Source: Thiotrichaceae bacterium
GTDB lineage: Bacteria > Pseudomonadota > Gammaproteobacteria > Thiotrichales > Thiotrichaceae
Direction of reading: 5' to 3'
Length of the DNA stretch: 16,241 nucleotides
NCBI GenBank assembly: GCA_027008665.1
Contig: JALVEA010000049.1
Location: 1 to 16,241, forward strand
Position numbers and translations under genes: made by a program. A model generated the notes under the pieces. The model made no database searches, had not been told where the DNA came from, and was given only the letters and a program-made list of their open reading frames with translations. Shown here in pieces: positions 5,993 through 13,797 of this stretch. Position 1 is the first letter of the stretch. Every line of letters starts with the position of its first letter.

Positions 5993-6797
5993 ATTACCTG
6001 AAGTTGAAACAACCTGCCGTGGTATTGCTCCTTACGTTGAAGGAAAGCACGTTCACTCTATTATTGTGCGCCAAGCAAAATTACGTTGGCCTATCCCACT
6101 GTCTTTGCATGAATTAGAAGGAAAAAAAATATTATCCGTGACACGTTGTGCAAAATATATTTTGCTACAATCTACTCATGGCTGTGCTATTTTGCATTTG
6201 GGAATGTCAGGGAGTTTGCGTATTATTGATGCTTCTCTTGTAGCTGAAAAACATGATCATATTGATATTGTTTTATGTACAGGAAAAGCAATACGTTTAC
6301 GTGATCCACGTCGTTTTGGTGCTGTGTTATGGACACGAGATAATCCTTTGGAACATAAACTATTATCAAAATTAGGTTTAGAACCATTAAGTGATGCATT
6401 TACTGCTAAGTTCCTGTATAAAATGTCGCGCAAACGACGAGTGTCGGTTAAACAATTTATTATGAATGCACAAATAGTGGTTGGTGTCGGTAATATCTAT
6501 GCGAGTGAATCGCTTTTTATGGCAGGTATTTCACCTAAAGTAACTGCTGCTAATCTTTCTTTAGCACGTTATCAAAAATTAGTGGATTGCATTAAAAATG
6601 TTTTAACATCTGCAATAGAGCAAGGTGGCACAACTTTGCGCGACTTTATACAGGTTGAAGGAAAACCAGGATATTTTCAGCAACAGCTCAATGTATATTC
6701 TCGGGCTGGAGAGAAATGCAATACCTGCAATACTTTAATTAAAAAAATTACTCAAGGGCAACGTTCTAGTTTTTATTGCCCCCTATGTCAAAAATAA
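5985..6797 (+). CDS. mutM: Formamidopyrimidine-DNA glycosylase MutM (Fpg)
   Basis: MutM removes 8-oxoguanine and formamidopyrimidines from DNA and cleaves the abasic site by beta/delta elimination. The product is 270 residues, matching the family. The N-terminus MPELPEVETTCRG supplies the catalytic Pro2 and Glu3 and fixes the start at 5985; a longer frame from 5958 would block the N-terminal proline and cannot be right. Lys57 (in RCAKYILL), the RDPRRFGAVLW loop, the NIYASE helix and a C-terminal zinc finger, Cys245/248...Cys265/268 with Arg260, are all present. There is no good ribosome binding site; the start overlaps the end of an Rpn remnant by 8 bases, so translational coupling is likely. 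A CxxCxxCC protein gene follows after 7 bases. Confidence 0.97.
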   Translation: MPELPEVETTCRGIAPYVEGKHVHSIIVRQAKLRWPIPLSLHELEGKKILSVTRCAKYILLQSTHGCAILHLGMSGSLRIIDASLVAEKHDHIDIVLCTGKAIRLRDPRRFGAVLWTRDNPLEHKLLSKLGLEPLSDAFTAKFLYKMSRKRRVSVKQFIMNAQIVVGVGNIYASESLFMAGISPKVTAANLSLARYQKLVDCIKNVLTSAIEQGGTTLRDFIQVEGKPGYFQQQLNVYSRAGEKCNTCNTLIKKITQGQRSSFYCPLCQK

Positions 6798-6804
6798 TGA
6801 CCCT

Positions 6805-7074
6805 ATGATTTCAAAAATTAAACGAACATTTACCTCGCTATTACCCGTTGATAAAAACAGAACAGGCGAGTGTAATGGTTGTGGTGATTGTTGCAAACTA
6901 CCTTTTCGCTGTGTGTTTTTAAAAGATATGCCTGATGGGTCATCCCGTTGTGCCATTTATAATGTACGTCCTCCTAATTGTCGTAAGTTTCCGCGTAGTC
7001 GAGCGCAATGGGAAACGGTAAAAGAGAACTGTGGATTTAGTTTTCCTGAGATTAAAGTAGAATTAAAACAGTAG
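6805..7074 (+). CDS. YkgJ-type CxxCxxCC cysteine-cluster protein
   Basis: A small 89-residue protein with the metal or Fe-S binding pattern of the YkgJ/CxxCxxCC family. Cysteines occur at 23, 26, 29 and 30 (ECNGCGDCCKLPFRC), 36, 49 (RCAIYNVRPPNC), 59 and 76. The 'C.iY..RP..C..FP' block is the family hallmark. The bound ligand (zinc or an Fe-S cluster) and function are not known for most members. It starts 7 bases after the mutM stop with no strong ribosome binding site, so it appears to form an operon with mutM. The gene is only 16 bases from the convergent DeoR regulator gene, with no obvious terminator between. Confidence 0.8.
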   Translation: MISKIKRTFTSLLPVDKNRTGECNGCGDCCKLPFRCVFLKDMPDGSSRCAIYNVRPPNCRKFPRSRAQWETVKENCGFSFPEIKVELKQ

Positions 7075-7090
7075 AGACTGTACAAGTAGC

Positions 7091-7843
7091 CTAAATTACT
7101 TCTACATCATTTGCTAATAATGCCGCTTTTAATGCTTGATCAGGTTCAATATCACAGACGAGTTGATCAAATTCATTTAGTTTAGCCACAACAAATGTGC
7201 CTCTACGATTAAATTTAGATGAATCGGCTAGCAAGATACTATTCTTAGCACGTTTTAGCATTGCACGGGCGATTGCAGCTTCTTTTTGATTAAAGTCCAA
7301 TGCACCTGTTGTCATACTAAGACTGCCAATGGTTAAAATGGCATGTTGTGCATAAAAATGATCTAATTGTGACAGTGCCATTGTCCCTGTTGTTTGGCGG
7401 TTATCTGCATTATATTCCCCTCCTAATAAAAAGACCTGCGAAGTGTTGTTGGTAGCGATTACTTTTGCAATTTCGGTTGAATTCGTGACCACAATCAGGT
7501 TTTTTATCGAGGCAATTTCTTCTGCAAAAATAAGTGTTGTAGAGCCAGTATCAATAAAAAGGGTATCACCTGATGCAATAAGCTGACTTGCTTTTTCTGC
7601 AATGATTCGCTTTGCAACGATATTTTCACTCATACGTTGTTGAAAAGAGCCTTCTCCCTGACTCCTTGGCAATAATGCGCCACCATGTACTTTTATAATT
7701 TTTCCATTACGTGCTAATACACTTAAATCACGCCGAATAGTTTCAGGTGAGGCTTTAAATTCTAATGCTAATTCATCCACACTAGCTTGTCCTGCCCTGC
7801 GCAATAGATCAATAATTTTTAACTGTCGATACTGTGGCTTCAT
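7091..7843 (-). CDS. DeoR/GlpR-family transcriptional regulator
   Basis: The 250-residue product has the DeoR-family helix-turn-helix at residues 6-55 (RQLKIIDLLRRAGQASVDELALEF, then SPETIRRDLSVLARNGKIIKVHGGA, the exact DeoR signature) and a C-terminal sugar-phosphate-sensing DeoRC domain (SGDTLFIDTGSTT near 92-104, LLGGEYNADNRQTTGTMA near 139-156, LLADSSKF near 206-213). DeoR regulators are mostly repressors released by a phosphorylated metabolite, for example glycerol-3-phosphate for GlpR. It is divergent from the FAD oxidoreductase/ABC transporter operon at 7965-14651 and very likely controls it. The ATG has a TAGGAT ribosome binding site at proper spacing. I give no symbol because the effector is unknown. 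Confidence 0.93.
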   Translation of the reverse strand: MKPQYRQLKIIDLLRRAGQASVDELALEFKASPETIRRDLSVLARNGKIIKVHGGALLPRSQGEGSFQQRMSENIVAKRIIAEKASQLIASGDTLFIDTGSTTLIFAEEIASIKNLIVVTNSTEIAKVIATNNTSQVFLLGGEYNADNRQTTGTMALSQLDHFYAQHAILTIGSLSMTTGALDFNQKEAAIARAMLKRAKNSILLADSSKFNRRGTFVVAKLNEFDQLVCDIEPDQALKAALLANDVEVI

Positions 7844-7861
7844 TTATAAATCCTATCTATC

Positions 7862-7879
7862 AATGAACATATAAACATT
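7862..7879. promoter_or_regulatory. Candidate DeoR-type operator in the divergent control region
   Basis: In the 121-base gap between the regulator and the oxidoreductase ATG, 7862-7879 has the symmetric pattern AATG-N3-ATAT-N3-CATT. Read on the minus strand it also forms two tandem 8-mers, ATGTTTAT and ATGTTCAT. The ATGTTC half resembles the half-site of E. coli GlpR operators (ATGTTCG). The gap is very AT-rich, so chance palindromes are expected, and confidence is low. No clear -35/-10 pair was found for the plus-strand operon. Confidence 0.3.
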
Positions 7880-7964
7880 AAATAATACTCGTTTAATCAA
7901 TATATTATCAAATTACCAATATTTATTGACCGTTTGCTTATTTTTAACTAAAGTTGCAAACATT

Positions 7965-9401
7965 ATGCCGATAACTACTCAAGATCAAAAAAAACAAAAA
8001 ACAGCCCATTACGATATTATTATTATTGGGGCAGGATCAGTAGGATGTGCAATCGCACGTAAGTTTACGCTCGAAGGCGCACGGGTGCTAACACTTGAAA
8101 AAGGCACTGATATTTTAGACGGTGCAAGTAAAGGCAATAGTGCTATTTTACATACGGGGTTTGATGCACCACCTGATTCCATTGAGCAATCCTGCATTGC
8201 CGATAGTTATCAAGAGTTTATGTTACTTCGAGATAAATTGCATCTTCCTTTAATGAAAACAGGCGCTTTGTTACTAGCATGGACAGATGATGAAGCCGAT
8301 CAGCTCGATAGTATTCTCCAACAGGCTCACTACAATCATGTCAATGATGCTCAACGACTAAGCGCCAAGGTTATTTTAAATAAAGAACCTCAGCTTGCAT
8401 CGCATGTTAAAGCGGGTATTTATATCCCTAAAGAATCTCTAATTGACCCGTGGACAACTCCCTTCGTTTATATGCATCAAGCGATTGAAAATGGAGCGCA
8501 GCTTATTTGTAGTTGTGAAGTATCCAACGGTAAATTTGATGGTGAAAAATGGCAACTTGAAACGAATCAAGGCAAATTTAAGGCAACAACGGTGATTAAC
8601 TGTGCCGGACTTTATGGTGATTTAATCGATCAACAATTGTTAGGTTGGAGTGCCTTTCAAATAAAACCGAGAAAAGGGCAATTTCTTGTCTATGATACCC
8701 CTGCTAACCGTTTGATCCATTCTATTATTTTACCCATTCCTAATAAAATAAGTAAAGGTGTCGTCATTTGCCAAACTATTTTTGGCAAATTGCTGGTAGG
8801 ACCAACGGCAGAGGATCAGGATGATAGAGAGGATACCTCCGTTACTACTGAAACACTCCAAATGCTACAAAAAAAAGGGGAAGAATTACTGCCTGCACTG
8901 GCGAATGAGTCAATCAATGCCAGCTATGCAGGGATTCGTCCTGCAACGCAATTTAAGGATTATCAGATTCATTATCATAATAAAAAAAACTATATGAGTG
9001 TGGCAGGAATTCGTTCAACAGGGTTGACAGCAGCATTAGGTATTGCCAATTATGTCTTTAAGCAGTTGCAAAAAGAAAAGTCACTTTATTCACCCCTTGA
9101 TACCATTATTTATCCTAAAAAATTAAATCAAATCGCAGAATGCGAAACGCGTGATTGGCAAAAAGAAGGCAATCAAGGCATTGTCTGTCATTGTGAAAGA
9201 GTAACAGAACGTGAAGTTGCAACCGCCTTAGAGGACTCACATTTACCTATCAATAGTTTAGATGCTTTAAAGCGACGCACCCGTGTCACTATGGGGCGTT
9301 GTCAAAGTTTTTATTGTTCAGCAAGATTGGCAGAAATAACAGAAACTTACTTCAAACGCCCGATAGCGCTAGATATAGGTCAAGGTAAAGAGAATGAATA
9401 A
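7965..9401 (+). CDS. GlpA-like FAD-dependent oxidoreductase with C-terminal [2Fe-2S] BFD domain
   Basis: A D-amino-acid-oxidase-fold flavoprotein of the GlpA/LhgO group, which oxidise 2-hydroxy compounds such as glycerol-3-phosphate or L-2-hydroxyglutarate. The Rossmann motif GAGSVG is at residues 22-27. The middle carries the substrate domain (IPKESLIDPWTTP), and YAGIRPATQF with AGIRSTGLTAALGIA forms the second FAD-contact region. The C-terminus has a BFD-like domain with Cys408, Cys410, Cys446 and Cys451 (CHCERVTEREV...MGRCQSFYC), able to hold a [2Fe-2S] cluster, as in anaerobic GlpA. The ATG at 7965 gives 478 residues; a TTG at 7926 could add 13. It overlaps the next gene by 8 bases. The true substrate is unknown: no glycerol kinase or facilitator is present in the window. 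Confidence 0.9.
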   Translation: MPITTQDQKKQKTAHYDIIIIGAGSVGCAIARKFTLEGARVLTLEKGTDILDGASKGNSAILHTGFDAPPDSIEQSCIADSYQEFMLLRDKLHLPLMKTGALLLAWTDDEADQLDSILQQAHYNHVNDAQRLSAKVILNKEPQLASHVKAGIYIPKESLIDPWTTPFVYMHQAIENGAQLICSCEVSNGKFDGEKWQLETNQGKFKATTVINCAGLYGDLIDQQLLGWSAFQIKPRKGQFLVYDTPANRLIHSIILPIPNKISKGVVICQTIFGKLLVGPTAEDQDDREDTSVTTETLQMLQKKGEELLPALANESINASYAGIRPATQFKDYQIHYHNKKNYMSVAGIRSTGLTAALGIANYVFKQLQKEKSLYSPLDTIIYPKKLNQIAECETRDWQKEGNQGIVCHCERVTEREVATALEDSHLPINSLDALKRRTRVTMGRCQSFYCSARLAEITETYFKRPIALDIGQGKENE

Positions 9402-10701
9402 GGATATTATTCAGCCACCAGAGCAATGTAATGTTGCCATTATTGGGGCAGGACCATCGGGGCTAGCTGCTGCAACGGAATTAAAAAAATTGGGGGTCGA
9501 GTCTGTTATTGTTTTAGAACGAGAAGCACAAGCTGGGGGGATTCCACGTCACTGTATGCATTCTCCTTTTGGTTTACGTGAATTTAAACGACTTTATAAT
9601 GGCAAAACATACGCTAATGAATTAAGTCGTCGCGCCATTAAAAATGGCGTGATTATATGTCTCAAAAGCAGTGTTATTGCGATTAATAAAGGCGGTATAC
9701 TAGAGCTTTCCACACCGACTGGAATACGCACCTTAATCGCGCAAAAAGTGATTATTTGTACGGGCATAAGAGAAACACCACGTGCTAATCGACTCATTTC
9801 AGGTCAACGACCGATGGGCGTTTTGACCTCAGGTGCATTGCAATCTATTATTCACCTCAAGCACAAAAAACCCTTTCAACGACCCGTTATTATAGGCACT
9901 GAGATGGTTTCATTTTCCTCATTGCTAAGTTGTCGCTATGCGGGTATTCAACCTGTTGCAATGCTAGAAAAAAATGCACGTATTACCGCTAAATGGGGGT
10001 TGCAAATATTGGCTAAACTGCTTGGTGTACCTATTTTTTATAAGACATGCTTAGACAATATTATCGGTAAAAAAGAGGTTGAAGCAGTAAAGATCAATAT
10101 TGGATGCGCAGCTGTAAAAAAAAACAGTGAGGCGATAAAAAAGGTGCTTCCTTGTGATGGTGTGATTTTCACTGGAGAATTTATTGCAGAATCAAGTCTA
10201 TTGCGTATGGGGCATCTTGATGTTGACCCTAGCACGGGAAATCCTGTTATTGATCAGTTCGGACGTTGTTCAGATAATGATTATTTTGCAACAGGAAATA
10301 TGACCCACCCCGTAGAAACAGCAGGGTATTGCTGGAAACAGGGACGACAAACTGCAAAACAGGTCTATGCTAGTTTAAAAGGGGAGCTAGATCAGTACCA
10401 ACGGCGGATTCATATTATTTCAACAAACCCTATTATCAAATACATTATCCCCCAAATATTAACCCTAACAGTTAAAGGTGATTATCAAAGTGGTAAGCAT
10501 ATTACTATGAATGGCTTTCAAATCCGTGTCAGTAAAGCGGTCAAAGGTCGCTTATCGATTCGTTCAGGAGCTAAAACATTGGTACAGAAAAAAATTAATA
10601 GCTTACCTGAACGACGTATTAATTTGGAGTTCCCCTCTTCAATATTAAGCGAAAAAGATGATGCAGATATCCCGTTACAATTACATTTTGAGAATAGATG
10701 A
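9394..10701 (+). CDS. FAD/NAD(P)-dependent oxidoreductase (second subunit, GlpA-partner/HcnB-like)
   Basis: A 435-residue flavoprotein of the pyridine-nucleotide-disulfide type. GAGPSGLAAATELKKLG at residues 18-34 is the FAD-binding motif; CTGIRETPRANRLISGQRPMGVLTSGALQ (around residues 122-150) and the late FATGNMTHPVETAGYCWKQGR are typical of family members that pair with a GlpA/OoxB/HcnC-type subunit and pass electrons from it. A C-terminal region of about 110 residues (from about 330), probably beta-rich, follows the FAD fold. It has no cysteine cluster of its own; the cluster is on the partner subunit. The 8-base overlap with the upstream gene suggests a stoichiometric complex. It could pass electrons to quinone or NAD; the sequence does not decide. 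Confidence 0.86.
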   Translation: MNKDIIQPPEQCNVAIIGAGPSGLAAATELKKLGVESVIVLEREAQAGGIPRHCMHSPFGLREFKRLYNGKTYANELSRRAIKNGVIICLKSSVIAINKGGILELSTPTGIRTLIAQKVIICTGIRETPRANRLISGQRPMGVLTSGALQSIIHLKHKKPFQRPVIIGTEMVSFSSLLSCRYAGIQPVAMLEKNARITAKWGLQILAKLLGVPIFYKTCLDNIIGKKEVEAVKINIGCAAVKKNSEAIKKVLPCDGVIFTGEFIAESSLLRMGHLDVDPSTGNPVIDQFGRCSDNDYFATGNMTHPVETAGYCWKQGRQTAKQVYASLKGELDQYQRRIHIISTNPIIKYIIPQILTLTVKGDYQSGKHITMNGFQIRVSKAVKGRLSIRSGAKTLVQKKINSLPERRINLEFPSSILSEKDDADIPLQLHFENR

Positions 10702-10766
10702 AGTAGATAGGCACAATTAACCGATATTAGGAACCTCCTTATCAACAAACCAGAAAGGACTACATT

Positions 10767-11831
10767 ATGAGAAAATTACTTGTATTAATCAGTACCACTG
10801 CCTTATTACTTAGCTCTAGCCTTGCTATTTCGCAACAGACATTAAGAGTATTGACTTGGAAAGGTTATGCCCCTGCTAAACTGGTTAAAGCATTTGAAGA
10901 AGAAACAGGGATTAAGGTTAAATTGACCTATTCAAATAATGAAGAAATGATTGCAAAACTACGCGCAACACGCGGTGCAGGTTTTGATATAGCACAACCA
11001 AGCCAAGACAGAATCGCTTTTGTACAAAAGAAATACCCAATCTATCAAGAAATTGATTTTAGTAAAGTCAATACTGATCAACTCATTACATCAATGGTGG
11101 ATGCGGTCAAGAAAAACACTGCTGTCAATGGCAAGGTTTATGCTGTGCCTCATTGTTATGGAACGACGGGGCTGATTGTTAATAAAAAATTAGCCCCTGA
11201 TGCAAACGACTGGTCTGATTTATGGAATGAAAAATACGCAGGTAAAATCTCCTATCGTTTAAAAAGACCATTATTAATTGCCACCGCCTTTGGTATGGGT
11301 AAAGATCCCTTTGCCTTATATAATGATAAAAAAGCCTATAAAGCCTTAATGAAAGAGGTTGAAACCAAGCTGATAGAAGGTAAAAAATACGTTAAAAATT
11401 ATTGGACTAGTGGTGATACACAAGTAGAAATCATCAAAAGTGGTGATGCTAATGTTATTTCAGGATGGGACGGTAAGGGTTGGACACTGCATAAAACAAA
11501 CCCTGATATTGATTTTATCGCACCAAAAAGTGGTGCATTAGGTTGGATTGATACCTTTGCGATTCCTGCAAAATCAAAGAATGTAGAAGGCGCTTATAAA
11601 TGGATTAATTTTATGCTTGCCCCTAAAAATGCGGCTTATTTTACCAATAAAGAAGGCTATGGAACGGCATCAAAAGGAGCGACTGAATTTTTAAATGACG
11701 AAATAAAGGCCAATTTTAGTCGCTCCTTTACCAAAGAAGATATTGATAATATTAAATGGCATCCTCCCGTACCTGAAGGATTTGAAAAGATAGAAGCTAA
11801 AGTCTTAGATCGCATTAAAGCCGCCAAGTAA
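10767..11831 (+). CDS. PotD/PotF-like periplasmic solute-binding protein of an ABC importer
   Basis: A 354-residue periplasmic binding protein with a Sec signal peptide (residues 1 to about 22). It is related to spermidine/putrescine-binding PotD: VLTWKGYAP at 28-36 (Trp31, Tyr34), PSQDRIA at 78-84, Trp234, and GWIDTFAIP at 259-267, whose Trp260 and Asp262 match PotD Trp255 and Asp257. However, the segment aligned by eye to PotD Asp168 and Glu171, which grip the amine, reads RLKRP (164-168) with no acidic residue. The substrate is therefore probably not a polyamine. A good AGAAAGGA ribosome binding site precedes the ATG. It is 65 bases after the FAD gene pair and leads the permease genes. Confidence 0.9.
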   Translation: MRKLLVLISTTALLLSSSLAISQQTLRVLTWKGYAPAKLVKAFEEETGIKVKLTYSNNEEMIAKLRATRGAGFDIAQPSQDRIAFVQKKYPIYQEIDFSKVNTDQLITSMVDAVKKNTAVNGKVYAVPHCYGTTGLIVNKKLAPDANDWSDLWNEKYAGKISYRLKRPLLIATAFGMGKDPFALYNDKKAYKALMKEVETKLIEGKKYVKNYWTSGDTQVEIIKSGDANVISGWDGKGWTLHKTNPDIDFIAPKSGALGWIDTFAIPAKSKNVEGAYKWINFMLAPKNAAYFTNKEGYGTASKGATEFLNDEIKANFSRSFTKEDIDNIKWHPPVPEGFEKIEAKVLDRIKAAK

Positions 11832-11873
11832 TTTAAGAAACTAGAAGCAATGCTTTAGAAATAAGGAATAGCG

Positions 11874-12929
11874 ATGCAACCTATTTTAGAAGTGAAAAAT
11901 ATCACCAAGAAATACGGTGATTTTATAGCAGTAGATAATATTAATTTTAGCGTTGCTGATGGTGGATTCTTTTCTATTCTAGGTGGATCAGGTTGTGGCA
12001 AAACAACTTTATTGCGTATGATTGCAGGTTTTGAACAACAGACCTCGGGTGAGATTATTATTCGAGGTCAATCCATGCAAGGCATTCCGCCTGAACGACG
12101 ACCTGTTAATATTGTGTTTCAAAATCTAGCACTATTCCCAATGATGAATGTGGAGAAAAATGTTGGGTTTGGATTACAACGGCAAAAACTACCTAAAAAT
12201 GAAGTTAAACAACGAGTTGCCAGTATGCTAGAGCGTGTTGGATTGCATGGCTTTAATAAAAAAAATGTGAATGATCTTTCGGGAGGGCAACGACAACGAG
12301 TTGCTATTGCGCGTTCTCTAGTGCTTAAACCCTCTATTTTATTACTCGATGAACCACTGGGCGCTTTAGACAGAAAACTGCGTGAGCATATGAAAGTGGA
12401 GCTTAAATTATTGCAAAAGGAAATAGGCACAACCTTTATTTATATCACCCATGATCAATCAGAAGCATTGGTCATGAGCGATAAAGTAGCGGTTATGAAT
12501 AAGGGGCAATTTGAGCAGATTGATGCACCAAGAAAGCTCTATAAAACTCCAAAAACCTCTTTTGTGGCAGGCTTTGTTGGTGAAAGTAATGAGTTTGATA
12601 TAGAAAGTTATCTTGATAATCAAATAACAACGCAACACGGTTGGAAATTATCTAAACCTCATCTGGATTTTCAGCCAAAAAAGCTCTTTATCCGCCCCGA
12701 AGCCTTTATTTTAAACCCTCGCAAAGCATTAGCCCCTATTGAACGGGTTGAAATGAGAGTAAAAACGATTCTTTTTGATGGTTCTAATACCAAAATATCC
12801 ACAGTTATAAAGGAAAGTGAAGAGGAGGTATTGATTGCATTACCGCAAAATGCACAGTTCGAAAATTTGCAAGAAGGCGATGTAATAAAAGTTGGCATTC
12901 ATCCTGATGATTTAAAATGTTATCCCTAA
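11874..12929 (+). CDS. PotA-like ABC transporter ATP-binding protein
   Basis: The ATPase of the importer, acting at the inner face of the membrane. Motifs in order: Walker A GGSGCGKTT (residues 37-45), Q-loop VFQNLALFP (81-89), signature LSGGQRQR (135-142), Walker B ILLLDEP with D-loop GALD (155-166), and H-loop His193 in ITHDQSEAL. After about residue 240 a TOBE-type regulatory domain follows (LFIRPEAF... EGDVIKVGIHPDDL). The length of 351 is usual for PotA/FbpC-type subunits. All catalytic residues are intact. The ATG is preceded by AAGGAA, 42 bases after the binding-protein stop. Substrate choice lies in the binding protein and permeases, not here. Confidence 0.94.
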   Translation: MQPILEVKNITKKYGDFIAVDNINFSVADGGFFSILGGSGCGKTTLLRMIAGFEQQTSGEIIIRGQSMQGIPPERRPVNIVFQNLALFPMMNVEKNVGFGLQRQKLPKNEVKQRVASMLERVGLHGFNKKNVNDLSGGQRQRVAIARSLVLKPSILLLDEPLGALDRKLREHMKVELKLLQKEIGTTFIYITHDQSEALVMSDKVAVMNKGQFEQIDAPRKLYKTPKTSFVAGFVGESNEFDIESYLDNQITTQHGWKLSKPHLDFQPKKLFIRPEAFILNPRKALAPIERVEMRVKTILFDGSNTKISTVIKESEEEVLIALPQNAQFENLQEGDVIKVGIHPDDLKCYP

Positions 12930-12942
12930 GAGGTATGCATCG

Positions 12943-13797
12943 ATGAAAAAGATAAACAGCATATTCTATCTCTTATTAATTCCTGTATTGGCTTGGTTGT
13001 TGATTTCCATCGTTGTTCCACATTTAGATTTACTGTTTAAATCGTTTCGCTTTGAAAATGATGACGGTTTAATGGTGTTTTCATTCAATAATTATCTCGC
13101 CTTTTTTGAAGATGATATTTACTGGCTTACCTTTGTAAAAACAGCCCTGTATTCGATTGCGGTTACCTTGCTTGCCTTTCTTGTCACCTTTCCCGTTGCC
13201 TTCTATTTAACCAAAGTAGTGGCAAAGAAATACAGTCGTTTTATGGTGTTATTGCTACTCATTCCAATTTGGATAGGCGAACTGGTCACTCTCTATGGTT
13301 GGATGATTTTACTCAGTGACAACGGTGTCATTAATCAATTTTTAATCTCTAGCGGTATCATTGATGCTCCGATTGAAATGCTTTACACCCATTTTAGTAT
13401 GACCATTGGTCTATTGTATATGTCGATGTTATTTATGATTATTCCCATGATGTCAGCATTAGATAGCCTTGACGATAGCCTTATTGAAGCCGCTAGTGAT
13501 TTAGGCGCTTCTAAATGGACTATCTTCAGACAGATCATTATCCCCTATACCGTTCCGGGGATTGTTTCAGGTGGTATTATCGTCTTTATGCTGGTTATTG
13601 GTGATTATGTCGCCCCGAATATCCTTGGGGGAAAAAGTTCACTCTGGTTTACGGAGCAAATCTACAATCAATTCCTCTCAACCTTTAATTGGAATGAAGG
13701 TGCAGCCTTTGGTTTCCTTTTATTATTACTCTCCTCTAGCATCGTCTGGTTGGCACTTAAATTAACAGGTCAAAAACTCGATAGGGTGGGATCATGA
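12943..13797 (+). CDS. PotB-like ABC transporter permease
   Basis: An inner-membrane permease of 284 residues with about six hydrophobic segments, beginning with a transmembrane helix at about residues 5-27. The EAA loop that contacts the ATPase is seen as IEAASDLGASKWTIFRQIIIP (near residues 184-204). The segment NYLAFF...WLTFVKTALYSIAVTLLAF is typical of the PotB/HisM superfamily. The start lies 13 bases after the ATPase stop with an AGAGG ribosome binding site, and the stop overlaps the next permease start by 4 bases (ATGA). It forms a heterodimer channel with the PotC-like subunit. Confidence 0.93.
   Translation: MKKINSIFYLLLIPVLAWLLISIVVPHLDLLFKSFRFENDDGLMVFSFNNYLAFFEDDIYWLTFVKTALYSIAVTLLAFLVTFPVAFYLTKVVAKKYSRFMVLLLLIPIWIGELVTLYGWMILLSDNGVINQFLISSGIIDAPIEMLYTHFSMTIGLLYMSMLFMIIPMMSALDSLDDSLIEAASDLGASKWTIFRQIIIPYTVPGIVSGGIIVFMLVIGDYVAPNILGGKSSLWFTEQIYNQFLSTFNWNEGAAFGFLLLLLSSSIVWLALKLTGQKLDRVGS

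Noticed and set aside
7075..7090. Bidirectional terminator between the convergent CxxCxxCC gene and the DeoR gene
   Set aside because: The gap is only 16 bases, and the best nearby pairing (GTAGA/TCTAC) is five bases.
7926..9401. True GlpA (glycerol-3-phosphate dehydrogenase) with a glpABC operon
   Set aside because: No glpC, glpK or glpF is present, and the second subunit resembles HcnB/OoxA-type oxidoreductases as much as GlpB; only a GlpA-like call is supported.
12119..12430. 103-codon minus-strand frame inside the ABC ATPase gene
   Set aside because: It is antisense to a region with intact Walker and signature motifs; its Ser/Arg/Pro-rich product is typical of a shadow frame.
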